64,000 nucleotides of DNA, taken from contig CANSUS010000005.1 of assembly GCA_947650155.1 (NCBI GenBank), forward strand, positions 44,841 to 108,840, read 5' to 3'. The notes below the pieces were generated by a model. That model saw only the letters and a list, made by a program, of their open reading frames with translations, did not search any database and was not told where the DNA came from. Source of the stretch: an uncultured Lachnospiraceae bacterium (lineage in GTDB: Bacteria > Bacillota > Clostridia > Lachnospirales > Lachnospiraceae). The position numbers were made by a program, and so were the translations under genes. This document shows, in pieces, positions 45,080-55,089 of this stretch; position 1 is the stretch's first letter, and every line of letters starts with the position of its first letter.

Positions 45080-47314
45080 ATGAAAAGGAAAAAATTCTTT
45101 AAAAAGACGTTAGCCGTCTGCCTTGCACTGGGGTGTGTTATGCAGCTTGCAGGATGCGGCAATAAGGGCGGAGACGACAAAGGAAGCTCAAAAGATAATG
45201 AAACCGACGGGCAGAAAGATTATGTTTATGTGGCGGAGTTTCAGGATGTAGACGTGGAAAATTTAAGTTCATCTGTTGTAAAGGGCGATTCCATCTATTA
45301 TACGACAGGCGAATATAATGAGGAAACAGAAGAATATAAACAACAGGTATGTAAATTAAAGATCGGGGAAACGGCAAGTGAAACGCTGCCGATCGAAGTG
45401 GAGCAGGATACATATTTAAACAGCCTTCAGGTAGATGAGGAAGGCAATTTGATGGTGATTGTAAATAAATATTCCGAAGAAGAGGGGGAGAACTTATATT
45501 TACTGAAAAAGTATTCACAGGACGGAACCGAATTGTTCAGTTATGATCTGACTTCTCTGGGAAAAGATGAAGAATCTTTTTATGTGCAATATATGGCGGA
45601 AGATGCAAAGGGAAATATTTATATCGGCGGATCAGAAAGCAAAGTATGGATTCTTGATAATACGGGGACGCAGGTTGGGATGGTCAGCACGGATAACTGG
45701 ATCAATTCCATGCTGACGCTGTCAAACGGTAATGTTGCCGTTTCCTATTATGGCGGTGACGGCATCACTTTACAGGAGATCGACCCGGGTACGAAGAGTT
45801 TGGGAAAGACTTATCATAATCTGCCTGATGCTTATAATAATTTTGTGGCGGGCGGAGAAAACAAAGTTCTGATGATGGGAAACAGTAAACTTTATGAATA
45901 TGATATTGAGACGGAGACTTCAACAGAGCTTTTGAACTGGATCAACTGTGATGTGGACGGGGATTATATCCGCGGCGTATCCGTATTGGAAGACGGGAGG
46001 ATTCTTGCGATATCTGTAGACTGGAGCGATGAACAGGCAAAGACGGAAATGATTTATCTGACAAAGAAGCTGCCCTCTGAAGTAGTACAGAAAGAAACGA
46101 TTACCCTTGGTGCAATTTATATCAGTCAGGATGTAAAGAGAAACGTGATCGCTTTTAATAAGTCCAATGAAAAATATCATGTAGAAGTAATAGAATACGG
46201 CGGGGATGACTGGGAAGCGGGAATTGCAAGATTTACTTCCGATATCATGTCAGGAAACGGTCCGGATATTATCGATTTGAGCACGTCTGCCAGTGTGGAT
46301 ATGTTTATAGCAAAGGGAATTTTAGAAGACTTAAATCCTTATATCGATGCGGATACGCAGATCAAAAGAGAAGATTATGTGGAGAAAGCTTTTAATGCCT
46401 ATGTGAAAGGGGATAAAATGTACGGCATTGTACCGGCGTTTACCGTGCAGACCGTAATTGGCAGGACGTCGGATGTAGGAAGCGAGCCCGGCTGGACGAT
46501 AGATGACGTTATAGCGCTGATGGATTCCAAACCGGAAGGAACCGAATTATTTGAATATTGTTCAAAAGACAGTGTATTGAATTACTGCTGTATGATGGCA
46601 ATTGATAATTTTGTGGACTGGGAAACCGGAGAATGTAAATTTGATGACGGATATTTTGAAAAAGTACTGGAATTTGCAAACAGATTTCCGAAAGAAGTAA
46701 ACTGGAGTGAAGATGATGAAAGTACGCCTACAAAGATTCAGAACGGAAAACTGTTGCTGCAGACATTCAGCGCTTCAGATATGGAATATTATCAAATGTA
46801 TTCTCTGATGTATGGAGATCCGATTACTTTTATCGGATATCCGACGAATGGCGGCAGCGGTTCCTATATTACACCGGCTGTTGCACTTGGTATTAATACG
46901 AAAGCAGAGTCAAAAGACGGTGCGTGGGAATTTTTAAGAAATTTCTTAACGGAAGATTACCAGAAAAACGATATAGAGTGGTACTTTCCGTGTCTTCAGT
47001 CTGCATTGGACGCACAGTTTGAAGAGGCAATGAAAGAAGACTATTACGAAGTGGACGGTGAAAAGATAAAGCAGCCGAAGACCACATGGGGGTATGATGA
47101 CTGGGAGGCGGAAATTTATGCTGCAACACAGGAACAGGTAGATGCCGTTAAAGAATTGATTAATATTACAGACGGGGTTTCTATCAGCAATCAGGAAATT
47201 TCAAATATTATTTCTGAAGAGGCAGGCGCTTTCTTTGACGGACAAAAGAGTGCAAAAGATGTGGCGGATATCGTACAAAGCCGCGTAAAGATCTATGTAA
47301 ATGAAAATAAGTAA
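45080..47314 (+). CDS. Large lipoprotein B, paralog of A
   Basis: A 744-residue lipoprotein (lipobox LAGC, C26) with the same two-part layout: an N-terminal propeller-like region (DEEGNLMVIVNKYSEEEGEN, DAKGNIYIGGSESKVWILD) and a family-1 solute-binding domain (ITLGAIYISQD, FNKSNEKYHVEVIEYGGDDW, SGNGPDIIDLSTSASVD, FIGYPTNGGSGSYITPA, KDGAWEFLRNFL). The shared tail is AGAFFDGQKSAKDVADIVQS. It is followed after 77 bases by two permease genes and is the likeliest binding protein for them. GGGGAGGAC precedes the ATG. Confidence 0.85.
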   Translation: MKRKKFFKKTLAVCLALGCVMQLAGCGNKGGDDKGSSKDNETDGQKDYVYVAEFQDVDVENLSSSVVKGDSIYYTTGEYNEETEEYKQQVCKLKIGETASETLPIEVEQDTYLNSLQVDEEGNLMVIVNKYSEEEGENLYLLKKYSQDGTELFSYDLTSLGKDEESFYVQYMAEDAKGNIYIGGSESKVWILDNTGTQVGMVSTDNWINSMLTLSNGNVAVSYYGGDGITLQEIDPGTKSLGKTYHNLPDAYNNFVAGGENKVLMMGNSKLYEYDIETETSTELLNWINCDVDGDYIRGVSVLEDGRILAISVDWSDEQAKTEMIYLTKKLPSEVVQKETITLGAIYISQDVKRNVIAFNKSNEKYHVEVIEYGGDDWEAGIARFTSDIMSGNGPDIIDLSTSASVDMFIAKGILEDLNPYIDADTQIKREDYVEKAFNAYVKGDKMYGIVPAFTVQTVIGRTSDVGSEPGWTIDDVIALMDSKPEGTELFEYCSKDSVLNYCCMMAIDNFVDWETGECKFDDGYFEKVLEFANRFPKEVNWSEDDESTPTKIQNGKLLLQTFSASDMEYYQMYSLMYGDPITFIGYPTNGGSGSYITPAVALGINTKAESKDGAWEFLRNFLTEDYQKNDIEWYFPCLQSALDAQFEEAMKEDYYEVDGEKIKQPKTTWGYDDWEAEIYAATQEQVDAVKELINITDGVSISNQEISNIISEEAGAFFDGQKSAKDVADIVQSRVKIYVNENK

Positions 47315-47391
47315 TAGCAGGTAATGGCAGGAAACAGAGTAAGAACATGTTTTCTGAAATGAAATATGTGAAAGTTTAAAAGGTGGTTCGC

Positions 47392-48366
47392 TTGAAAAAG
47401 CTTAAAAAGACAGAAAAAGCCGATAAAAAATTGAAATCGGTTAAAACAGCCAAAAAAGTTGACAAAGATCTGATCAGGCAGATCAAGAAAAACAGAAATA
47501 AAAAGCGGATATGGAGGGAAAGAGCAGGCTCGGCGCTATATTTGGCGCCAAGCCTCATTGGCGTTCTGCTCTTTTTTATCCTGCCGTTTTTTGTGGTTAT
47601 TTATTATTCTGTAATAGATAATCCGATCAACCCTGAGTTTGTATTTCTGGATAACTTTAAAAATGTACTTGGAAACTCCTCTTTCAGGCTTGCCGCAATG
47701 AATACTTTGAAATTTTCAGCAGTGGCGGTGCCGCTTGCCGTAGTACTGTCTCTGGCGATGGCGGCGGCGCTTGATAATAAAATTCCTTTCAGGAGTCATT
47801 TCCGTTCCTTTTTCCTTAGTCCGATGATGGTTCCGGTTGCCTCGATCGTATTGATATGGCAGGTGCTTTTTCATTTTAATGGTGTGGTAAATGAATTTTT
47901 AGCCAACTTCGGAGTGGAGAAAATTGACTGGTTGAAATCTGAATATGGGCAGGTAGTCGTTATTCTGTTATTTTTATGGAAGAACTTAGGCTATAATATG
48001 ATTCTTTTTATGGCGGCGATCGGAAGTATTCCAAAAGATCTTGTAGAGGTGGCTACTTTAGAGAGCGCATCAAAATGGCAGATTTTTATACATATTAAAA
48101 TCAGGTATTTGTCCTCGACAATTTTGTTTGTTACGATCCTTTCTCTGATCAACTCTTTTAAAGTATTCAGGGAAATCTATCTTCTGTCGTCGGATTATCC
48201 GTTTGACTCTATTTATATGCTGCAGCATTTTATGAATAATACCTTCCGTAATCTGGATTATCAGAAATTATCGGCGGCGGCAATTATCATGTCGCTTGTT
48301 ATGATAGTCATTATCGGTATTTTATTCATTACGGAGAATCATTTTGGAAAGGATGTGGAAGGATGA
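47392..48366 (+). CDS. Carbohydrate-type ABC transporter permease (MalF-like)
   Basis: A 324-residue inner-membrane permease with six helices after a lysine-rich N terminus. The EAA-type loop that docks the ATPase reads EVATLESASKWQIFIHIKIRY (in part). Residues PSLIGVLLFFILPFFVVIYYS (in part) mark the first helix typical of the MalF/UgpA group. TTG 47392 is chosen because AAAGGTGG lies 5 bases before it, whereas the GTG at 47383 is inside that site. It overlaps the next permease by ATGA. Confidence 0.88.
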   Translation: MKKLKKTEKADKKLKSVKTAKKVDKDLIRQIKKNRNKKRIWRERAGSALYLAPSLIGVLLFFILPFFVVIYYSVIDNPINPEFVFLDNFKNVLGNSSFRLAAMNTLKFSAVAVPLAVVLSLAMAAALDNKIPFRSHFRSFFLSPMMVPVASIVLIWQVLFHFNGVVNEFLANFGVEKIDWLKSEYGQVVVILLFLWKNLGYNMILFMAAIGSIPKDLVEVATLESASKWQIFIHIKIRYLSSTILFVTILSLINSFKVFREIYLLSSDYPFDSIYMLQHFMNNTFRNLDYQKLSAAAIIMSLVMIVIIGILFITENHFGKDVEG

Positions 48367-49319
48367 GCAGGAAATTGAAACAACCAAAAGCCATGAAGCC
48401 GCCGTCTTTCGGAAAACAGAAGCTTTCCAGAAAAAGAAAATGGAAACATCAGACATTTATCGTATTTTTAACCGTACTTACCGCGGCGTTTGCCATTACT
48501 TTTCTCATGCCGATCATACTTACCATTACAAACTCTTTTATGTCGGCTTCGGAAATATCATCCAACTACGGAACGGTTTTTGCAACAACGGATACCGGAG
48601 GAAAAGTATATATAGCGGAAAAGGTAAATTTGAAGTTTATTCCTGATATGGTATCCTTTAGTCAGTATATTACAGTGCTCTTTAAAAGTCCGGAATATCT
48701 GCTGAAATTTTGGAACTCTGTGATTTATGTTGTACCGATTGTGGTATTTCAGCTTATTACCGCGTCTTTGGCGGCATACAGTTTTACCAGATTCCGAGGA
48801 AGGATTAAGGAGATGGTATTTTTCGGATATATTATCCTTACGCTGATGCCTTATCAGGTTACGTTAGTGCCAAACTATCTGGTTTCCAGCTGGTTAAAAT
48901 TGATTGACACCAGATGGGCGATCTGGCTTCCGGGTATTTTTTCACCGTTTGCGGTTTATCTGCTTACAAAGTTTATGCGGCGTATCCCGGTATCTGTAAT
49001 CGAGGCGGCGCGAATCGACGGTGCGGGAGAATGGCAGATTTTCAGAAGAATTTGTATGCCTCTGTGTAAAAGCGCCGTGTGTTCGGTGGCGATATTGATT
49101 TTCATAGATTACTGGAATATGGTAGAACAGCCTCTGATCTTGTTATCTGATGCGGAAATGCATCCGTTGTCTGTATTTTTATCCAAGATTAATGCAGGTG
49201 AGATCGGACTTGCGTTTGCTGTTGCAACAATATATATGGTGCCGAGCCTTTTGGTTTTCCTTTACGGAGAAGATTATCTGGTAGAGGGAATCACTTATCA
49301 GGGCGGTATAAAAGGATAG
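48363..49319 (+). CDS. Carbohydrate-type ABC transporter permease (MalG-like)
   Basis: A 318-residue permease with six helices and the EAA loop VIEAARIDGAGEWQIFRRICMP (in part), the normal MalG/UgpE form. The stretch MPYQVTLVPNYLVSSWLKLID (in part) is typical of the family. It overlaps the upstream permease by four bases and would form a heterodimer with it. No ATPase is encoded in the cluster, so a shared MsmX-type ATPase encoded elsewhere is expected. Confidence 0.9.
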   Translation: MSRKLKQPKAMKPPSFGKQKLSRKRKWKHQTFIVFLTVLTAAFAITFLMPIILTITNSFMSASEISSNYGTVFATTDTGGKVYIAEKVNLKFIPDMVSFSQYITVLFKSPEYLLKFWNSVIYVVPIVVFQLITASLAAYSFTRFRGRIKEMVFFGYIILTLMPYQVTLVPNYLVSSWLKLIDTRWAIWLPGIFSPFAVYLLTKFMRRIPVSVIEAARIDGAGEWQIFRRICMPLCKSAVCSVAILIFIDYWNMVEQPLILLSDAEMHPLSVFLSKINAGEIGLAFAVATIYMVPSLLVFLYGEDYLVEGITYQGGIKG

Positions 49320-49335
49320 TGGAGGATTGATAAAA

Positions 49336-51306
49336 ATGAACGAGAAAACAACAAAGAGACGGGAGTGGGTTAAAAATGCAGCAATTATCTTTTTATCGAT
49401 TATGCTGGTCTTAACCTTTTTCTCGAACACGATCATGAATTATTCTCTGCCGGAGGTGGCGACACAATATGTACAAAGCGGCAGCATAACGGCGAAAATA
49501 AGGGGAACGGGAACCGTTGAAGCGAGCGATCCTTATAATTTGATTATCAATGATACACGGGTCATTGAAAGCGTGGCCGTAAAAGCCGGAGATGAAGTGG
49601 AAAAGGGCGATACGATCTTTGTACTGGAAAGCAAGGAAAGTGCGGAATTAAAGACGGCGAGAGAAGAGCTGGTGACTTTGGAAACGGCTCTGGATAGTGC
49701 AATTCTTGCTTATGAGACAAAGATTTTGGACGGATCGCTTTCAGCAGGGACGATTGCGGGCGTACAGTCCGGGAATGTGGAATCTTTAAAAACGGCGCAG
49801 GCGAGGGTGCAGGCGGCGAAAGACCGTTTGACAAATTTACAGAGTACAAAGGCAGGATATGAGGCGAGTCTTGCAAATCTTACTACGCAGGAAACGCTGT
49901 TGGCAAATTCCAGTACTTATGACGCGGCAGAAAGAGCGGCGGCAGCGGAGGAGGCAAGACAGAATGCGCAGAGACAGCTTAATGATGCACAGGCGCAGCT
50001 TGATGCGGCGAACGCACAGGTAACGGCACTGGAGGCCTGGTTTACGGGAAACGGGTTTACTTCTCAGGCGGATGCAAACCAGAAAGTGCTGGAAGCGCAG
50101 GAAGCGATGAACAGGGCTGAAATGGTAAAGACAAATGCATATGCAATATGGCAGGGAGAGCCGGATGGAAAATTTGAAAAATATGTAAAGGATCCAACAA
50201 GCGGTGCGCCAACAGATCAAATTGCATCAGATTTTTCGCAGAAATCTGAATTATTTGGGGAAACTTTAGTAGGGCTTACATGGGCAGAAATCTACAATTT
50301 AAAAGATGCAGCTTACCAAAATGAAGTCTTAAAATATAACACAATAAAAGCTGCAGCAGACCAGTTTGCAGCAAAGCAAAATGAACTGAATAATGCACAG
50401 GCAGCGAAAATATCAGCGGAACAGCAGGTTGCCAACTGCAATGCGACGTTGCAGAATTTGGGAACGGGCAGCAGCAGTTCTACTTCCACAGATTTAGCGG
50501 CACAGCAAAAAGCGATTGCAGATCAGAAAGCACAGCTTACTGCATCCATTACAAAGATTGATGCGGAGATTACGGCAGCACAGGCGGAACAGACACAGAT
50601 TCTTGCCGACGTGGCAGGCGAGTTAAACTTAGAATCCCAAAATGCCGAAATCGCAAGAGCAAGGGAAAAAGTGAGGGAGAAGGAAGAAGAAGTTGCGAAA
50701 TTAGAAGAAGAACAGGAAAATCCGGTTGTTACCGCACCGGTATCGGGAAAGATTACTTCTCTCAGCTATGCGGCAGGCGAGACCACAAAGCCGGGAGAAA
50801 ATGCGGCAGTGATTCAGGTGGCAGGAAAAGGATTTACATTAAGCTTTTCCGTAACAAATGAACAGGCGAAGAAAGTAAGCGCAGGAGATGTGGCGGAATT
50901 GCAGAATTCATGGTATTACAATGATGTGAAGGCTACCGTTGCCGCGATTAAACCGGATACAACCAATCCTTCCCAGAACAAACTGCTTGTTTTTGATGTA
51001 TCGGGTGAAGATGTGACTGCGGGACAGTCTTTGAGCCTGTCTGTAGGACAGAAGAGTGCAAATTATGACCTGATCGTACCAAACAGTGCAATTCGTGAAG
51101 ATAAAAACGGAAAATTTATTTTGATCGTCGAATCAAAAAGCAGTCCGTTAGGAAACCGCTATTTTGCCACAAGAGTGGATGTGGAGGTGCTTGCTTCTGA
51201 CGATACGCAGACAGCGATTTCCGGTGCATTGTACGGATATGAATATGTCATTACCACATCTACGAAGCCGGTAGAAGCAGGGAAACAGGTCCGCCTGACT
51301 GATTAG
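49336..51306 (+). CDS. HlyD/RND-type membrane-fusion adaptor with long coiled coil
   Basis: A 656-residue protein with one N-terminal membrane helix (AAIIFLSIMLVLTFFS), a split biotinyl-lipoyl-like domain (SGSITAKIRGTGTVEASDPY and PVVTAPVSGKITSLSYAAGE), a coiled-coil insertion of about 340 residues rich in A, Q and E, and a C-terminal beta-barrel region (IVPNSAIREDKNGKFILIVE). ATG 49336 is 10 bases after GTGGAGG; the TTG at 49327 is too close. Adaptors of this kind usually serve exporters, so its place behind importer-type permeases and before a MacB-like protein is unusual. Confidence 0.85.
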   Translation: MNEKTTKRREWVKNAAIIFLSIMLVLTFFSNTIMNYSLPEVATQYVQSGSITAKIRGTGTVEASDPYNLIINDTRVIESVAVKAGDEVEKGDTIFVLESKESAELKTAREELVTLETALDSAILAYETKILDGSLSAGTIAGVQSGNVESLKTAQARVQAAKDRLTNLQSTKAGYEASLANLTTQETLLANSSTYDAAERAAAAEEARQNAQRQLNDAQAQLDAANAQVTALEAWFTGNGFTSQADANQKVLEAQEAMNRAEMVKTNAYAIWQGEPDGKFEKYVKDPTSGAPTDQIASDFSQKSELFGETLVGLTWAEIYNLKDAAYQNEVLKYNTIKAAADQFAAKQNELNNAQAAKISAEQQVANCNATLQNLGTGSSSSTSTDLAAQQKAIADQKAQLTASITKIDAEITAAQAEQTQILADVAGELNLESQNAEIARAREKVREKEEEVAKLEEEQENPVVTAPVSGKITSLSYAAGETTKPGENAAVIQVAGKGFTLSFSVTNEQAKKVSAGDVAELQNSWYYNDVKATVAAIKPDTTNPSQNKLLVFDVSGEDVTAGQSLSLSVGQKSANYDLIVPNSAIREDKNGKFILIVESKSSPLGNRYFATRVDVEVLASDDTQTAISGALYGYEYVITTSTKPVEAGKQVRLTD

Positions 51307-51331
51307 GCAGATCGAAATGGGAGGAATTTGC

Positions 51332-52453
51332 GTGAAGATCAGAGCGAAAAACTTAACATTACGACAGATAATATGTACGATTATCGGTGCTGTTTCTTTC
51401 GTGCTTTTTCTGATCCTGACATGGCTTGGAGGGCATATTGCAAATGGACTTTCAGACCAGCAGACAGCAAGACGCTGGTCTGACCAGAATGATACAGCGC
51501 AGATCAGTTGTTTCTTTTCTCAGGGAGTGGAAGTAACAGAAGAGACTATTTTAAGGTTTGAAGCACAGCTAAAACAGGCATTACAGGAGGAGTCCATTAC
51601 AAGCGACAGCGAAAATCCAAATGCAAGGCTGTGGGCGGACGCGTACAGCGCCTCAGGAAAGATTACACTGCAGAACGGAAAGAAAACGGTGACAGCGAAA
51701 GCAATTGGAGTATCGGGTGATTTCTTTTTATTTCATCCGCTCAAGCTGTTAAACGGCGCTTTCTTTTCAGGCAGCGATGTGATGCAGGATTATGTGGTGA
51801 TCGATGAAGATATGGCATGGCAGCTTTTTGGTTCCAATGATGTAGAAGGCATGCAGGTGACGATTGAAGGCGTACCGCATATTGTATCGGGTGTTATTGA
51901 AAGAGAAAGCGGTCATATGAACGATGTGGCGGGCAATGATGTAACATGCGTATATTTGTCCTATTCCTCCTTGAAAGAATATGGAGAAAACTATGGTATC
52001 AACTGTTATGAAATTGTAATGCCAAACCCGATTACCGGGTATGCGCTTAAAATGGTAAAAGAGAAGATGGGATTTGAAGAGGGAGAAGTGGCATGCATTG
52101 AAAATTCCAATCGTTATTCTTTTCTTTCGTTAGGTAAAATACTATTGACATTTACAAGCCGTTCGATGAGCGGGAAAGCGATTATTTATCCTTATTGGGA
52201 AAATGTTGCGAGAGGATGGGAAGATATTTTAGCCAGGCTCTTACTGTTTCGGATGATTTTATTATGTATTCCATGCGTTATGATTATTGTTCTGGCGGTT
52301 AAGCTGTGGAAAAAGCGTACATGGAATTGGCGTGACGCGCTGGAACTGTTTAAAAAGGAAGTTTCCAGGCTTGGTGAATATGTGAGACGATTGGGAAAGG
52401 GGGCAAAAAACTATAAAAAGAAGGTAGAAAAAGAAGCAGATTTGGATGATTAG
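51332..52453 (+). CDS. MacB periplasmic-core-like protein without an FtsX domain
   Basis: A 373-residue protein with an N-terminal membrane helix (IGAVSFVLFLILTWLGG), an extracytoplasmic domain resembling the MacB_PCD module (AIGVSGDFFLFHPLKLLNGAFF, in part; DYVVIDEDMAWQLFGSNDVEG; GVIERESGH) and a C-terminal helix (LLCIPCVMIIVLAVKLW), then a basic cytoplasmic tail. True MacB/FtsX permeases carry three more helices after the core, absent here. GTG 51332 follows GGGAGG by 7 bases. With the HlyD-type protein upstream it could form an envelope-spanning partner complex. Confidence 0.75.
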   Translation: MKIRAKNLTLRQIICTIIGAVSFVLFLILTWLGGHIANGLSDQQTARRWSDQNDTAQISCFFSQGVEVTEETILRFEAQLKQALQEESITSDSENPNARLWADAYSASGKITLQNGKKTVTAKAIGVSGDFFLFHPLKLLNGAFFSGSDVMQDYVVIDEDMAWQLFGSNDVEGMQVTIEGVPHIVSGVIERESGHMNDVAGNDVTCVYLSYSSLKEYGENYGINCYEIVMPNPITGYALKMVKEKMGFEEGEVACIENSNRYSFLSLGKILLTFTSRSMSGKAIIYPYWENVARGWEDILARLLLFRMILLCIPCVMIIVLAVKLWKKRTWNWRDALELFKKEVSRLGEYVRRLGKGAKNYKKKVEKEADLDD

Positions 52454-52475
52454 TATGCAGGAACGGGAGGAGTGT

Positions 52476-54998
52476 ATGAAAAAGAAAGTAGTATTAGTTG
52501 GAATGTCGCTTTTGGCGGCGGCTCTTTTAGGCGGCTGCGGAAAAGGCGGGGACAAAAAACAGGAAAGCGCAAATAATGCCGCTGCGAAAGAACATGTATA
52601 TAAAGTAGAAGAAATGAATTTTGAAGGAATCGATGTCGATACGATAAACCGTGTCTTTTACAGAGAAAGTAATATTATTGTCTGCGGATATAAATGGGAA
52701 GATGTGGAATCTCCCGGCGCTATAGCTTTTCCGGAAGCAAATGTAGTGGCCGGAGAGACCCCTCTTGCTGAAAGTGCGCAAGAGGATAATACTATGGACG
52801 AATCTGTCCAGGATGAGACATCTGTCCAGGAAGAAAACGGTACAGAAGGCAGTGGGGAAGAAACGGAAACGGGTGAAACGTCGGAAACGGGTGAAACATC
52901 GGAAACGAGTGAAACATCGTTGGAAGAGGAAGACGAGATTTATGCAGAAGAACCGATTGATACGGTTACGACGCTTCAAAAGCAGTATATTGCCTGTTAT
53001 GATTATGAAGGTAAGCAGCTTTCCTATTCGGAATATGAGGTGCCGAGTGAAGAATGGACCGGTCAGATGGCAGCGTCGGATACGGAAGATGCAATTTACT
53101 GTTCTATAGAAAGTTACTATGAAGATTATAGTGATCCGGACAATTATGTTTCTGAACAGAGAAATTTTCTGGCTAAAAGGAATCTGGACGGAACAGAAGA
53201 GTGGAGGATTCAGCTCAATGAATATGCGGAAGAGGATTACTGTTATGTAAATTCTGTTTTCCTTGATGAGAAGGGTCAGATTTTAGTATTTATGAATCAG
53301 AAGCTTTTAACTTTTGCTGCGGATTCCAGTCTGGTTAAACAGCTTGAAATATCAGACGACAGTATTGGAAATATTTATATTACAGGAGACGGAAAAGCAA
53401 TAGCGAGTTACTGGGGAGACAAGGGGCAGTATTTCAAAAAGCTGGATTTAGAGAGCGGGGAAGTTTCTGAAGAGTATCATATACCGGGAAATTCTTACAG
53501 TTATTCCATTTATGCAGGGTATGGATATGACCTGATGTTAGATGGCAATAATGCCCTTTATGGATATAATCTGGGTGACGAGACGCTGACAGAGATTATG
53601 AATTACATCGATTCCGATTTGGATGCGTCAGGAGTTTATGATGTTGTTGGAATTAATGACACAGAATTTTATGGGAATTTTTATTCTTATTCGGATGAGA
53701 GAAGCTGTTATGCAAAGTTTACTAAAGTAGATCCTAAAGATGTAAAGGATAAGAAAGTACTTGTTCTTGGATGTTCCTATACAGATTGGGATGTAAGACG
53801 ACAAGTTGTAAAATTTAATAAAGAGAGTGATGAATACCGGATACAGATTAAAGATTATTCTATTTACAATACGGAAGAGGATTATAATCAGGCATACACA
53901 CAGCTGAATATGGATATTGTTTCAGGCAGAGTGCCGGATATTCTTGTGTTAAATTCCTCTCTTCCGGTGGACAGTTATCTTGCAAAGGGATTGTTTGAAG
54001 ACCTTTATCCCTTTATTGATGCAGATCCTGAGTTAAACAGAGGCGCTTTGGTGGAAAAAATATTGGAAACTTTCAGTACGGATGGAAAATTATACCAGCT
54101 TGTTCCCACTTACTCCGTTATGACGGTAGCAGGAAAAACTTCTAATGTGGGTACGGAAAATGGCTGGACATTGGATGAGCTGAATGCGCTGATGGAAACG
54201 AAGAGCGAAGATACGGAGATTTTCTTTGATACAATCAGAGAATCCATGTTATCTTCCTGTATGCAGATGTCCGGGGAACAGTTTATTAACTGGGAAACCG
54301 GGGAATGTAGTTTTGACTCGGATGGATTTGTTAAACTGTTGGAATTTTTAAAACAGTTTCCAAAGGAGTATGATGAGTCCCGTTATGATGATGAAAACTT
54401 CTGGAAAAACTATGACAGTATGTACCGGGAAGACAGGGCGTTGTTATCTGTTGTCTATTTGAATACTTTTTCTACTTATAACAGAATGGAAAAAGGTGTT
54501 TTCGGAGAAGATATTACTTTTGTAGGATTCCCGGCAGATAACAAAAAGGGATCTGCGCTTGATTACAATCTGAATTTTGCGATTTCATCCAAATCCTCCA
54601 ATAAAGACGGCGCATGGCAGTTTATACGTTATTTCCTCTCTTACGATTTCCAGAAAGAGGCCTATGGCTTTCCGACAAATAAAGAAAGATATGAGGAAAT
54701 GAAACAGGAGGCAATGCAGAAGCCGTATTATCTGGATGAAAATGATAAAAAGATTGAATATGATGAAACGTATTGGATCGGTGATGTGGAGGTGATAATT
54801 CCGCCTATGACAGCAGAGGAAGTGCAAAAAGTAGAGGATTTTATCTTTTCCATAGATCAGACAGTCAGTTATAATGAAGAATTGTTGAATATCATTAAAG
54901 AGGAAGCGGAAGGTTTCTTCGCGGGGCAGAAGAGTGCGAAAGAGGTTGCGGGCGTCATTCAGAGCCGTGTAAAGATTTATGTTAATGAGAACCGATAA
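52476..54998 (+). CDS. Large lipoprotein C, paralog of A and B
   Basis: An 840-residue lipoprotein (lipobox LGGC, C21) of the same layout, longer because of an acidic T/S/E-rich insertion near residues 90-160 that includes three 6-residue repeats. The propeller-like part follows, then the solute-binding domain (VLGCSYTDWDVRRQVVKFNK, VSGRVPDILVLNSSLPVDSYL, FVGFPADNKKG, DGAWQFIRYFLSYDF) and the shared tail FFAGQKSAKEVAGVIQSRVK. ATG 52476 follows GGGAGGAG. It ends the cluster before a bidirectional terminator. Confidence 0.82.
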   Translation: MKKKVVLVGMSLLAAALLGGCGKGGDKKQESANNAAAKEHVYKVEEMNFEGIDVDTINRVFYRESNIIVCGYKWEDVESPGAIAFPEANVVAGETPLAESAQEDNTMDESVQDETSVQEENGTEGSGEETETGETSETGETSETSETSLEEEDEIYAEEPIDTVTTLQKQYIACYDYEGKQLSYSEYEVPSEEWTGQMAASDTEDAIYCSIESYYEDYSDPDNYVSEQRNFLAKRNLDGTEEWRIQLNEYAEEDYCYVNSVFLDEKGQILVFMNQKLLTFAADSSLVKQLEISDDSIGNIYITGDGKAIASYWGDKGQYFKKLDLESGEVSEEYHIPGNSYSYSIYAGYGYDLMLDGNNALYGYNLGDETLTEIMNYIDSDLDASGVYDVVGINDTEFYGNFYSYSDERSCYAKFTKVDPKDVKDKKVLVLGCSYTDWDVRRQVVKFNKESDEYRIQIKDYSIYNTEEDYNQAYTQLNMDIVSGRVPDILVLNSSLPVDSYLAKGLFEDLYPFIDADPELNRGALVEKILETFSTDGKLYQLVPTYSVMTVAGKTSNVGTENGWTLDELNALMETKSEDTEIFFDTIRESMLSSCMQMSGEQFINWETGECSFDSDGFVKLLEFLKQFPKEYDESRYDDENFWKNYDSMYREDRALLSVVYLNTFSTYNRMEKGVFGEDITFVGFPADNKKGSALDYNLNFAISSKSSNKDGAWQFIRYFLSYDFQKEAYGFPTNKERYEEMKQEAMQKPYYLDENDKKIEYDETYWIGDVEVIIPPMTAEEVQKVEDFIFSIDQTVSYNEELLNIIKEEAEGFFAGQKSAKEVAGVIQSRVKIYVNENR
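52865..52918 (+). repeat. Tandem repeat, three 18-base units, in lipoprotein C
   Basis: Units start GGAAACGGGTGAAACGTC (52865), repeat at 52883 and 52901 with one or two changes each, encoding repeated ETGETS/ETSETS. In-frame units allow length change without loss of the gene. Confidence 0.85.
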
Positions 54999-55044
54999 AA
55001 GTGTGAAAAGAAGTTATAAGGCGTCATGAAGGGCAGCGCGAAAT

Positions 55045-55080
55045 AAAAAAGGGATCGGAGTTATGTCCGATCTCTTTTTG
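55045..55080. terminator. Bidirectional terminator between lipoprotein C and the CorC-like gene
   Basis: AAAAAAGGGATCGGA pairs with TCCGATCTCTTTTT around a 6-base loop, with A- and T-runs on both sides, so it can end transcripts from both strands. Confidence 0.88.
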
Positions 55081-55089
55081 TATTTCTTA

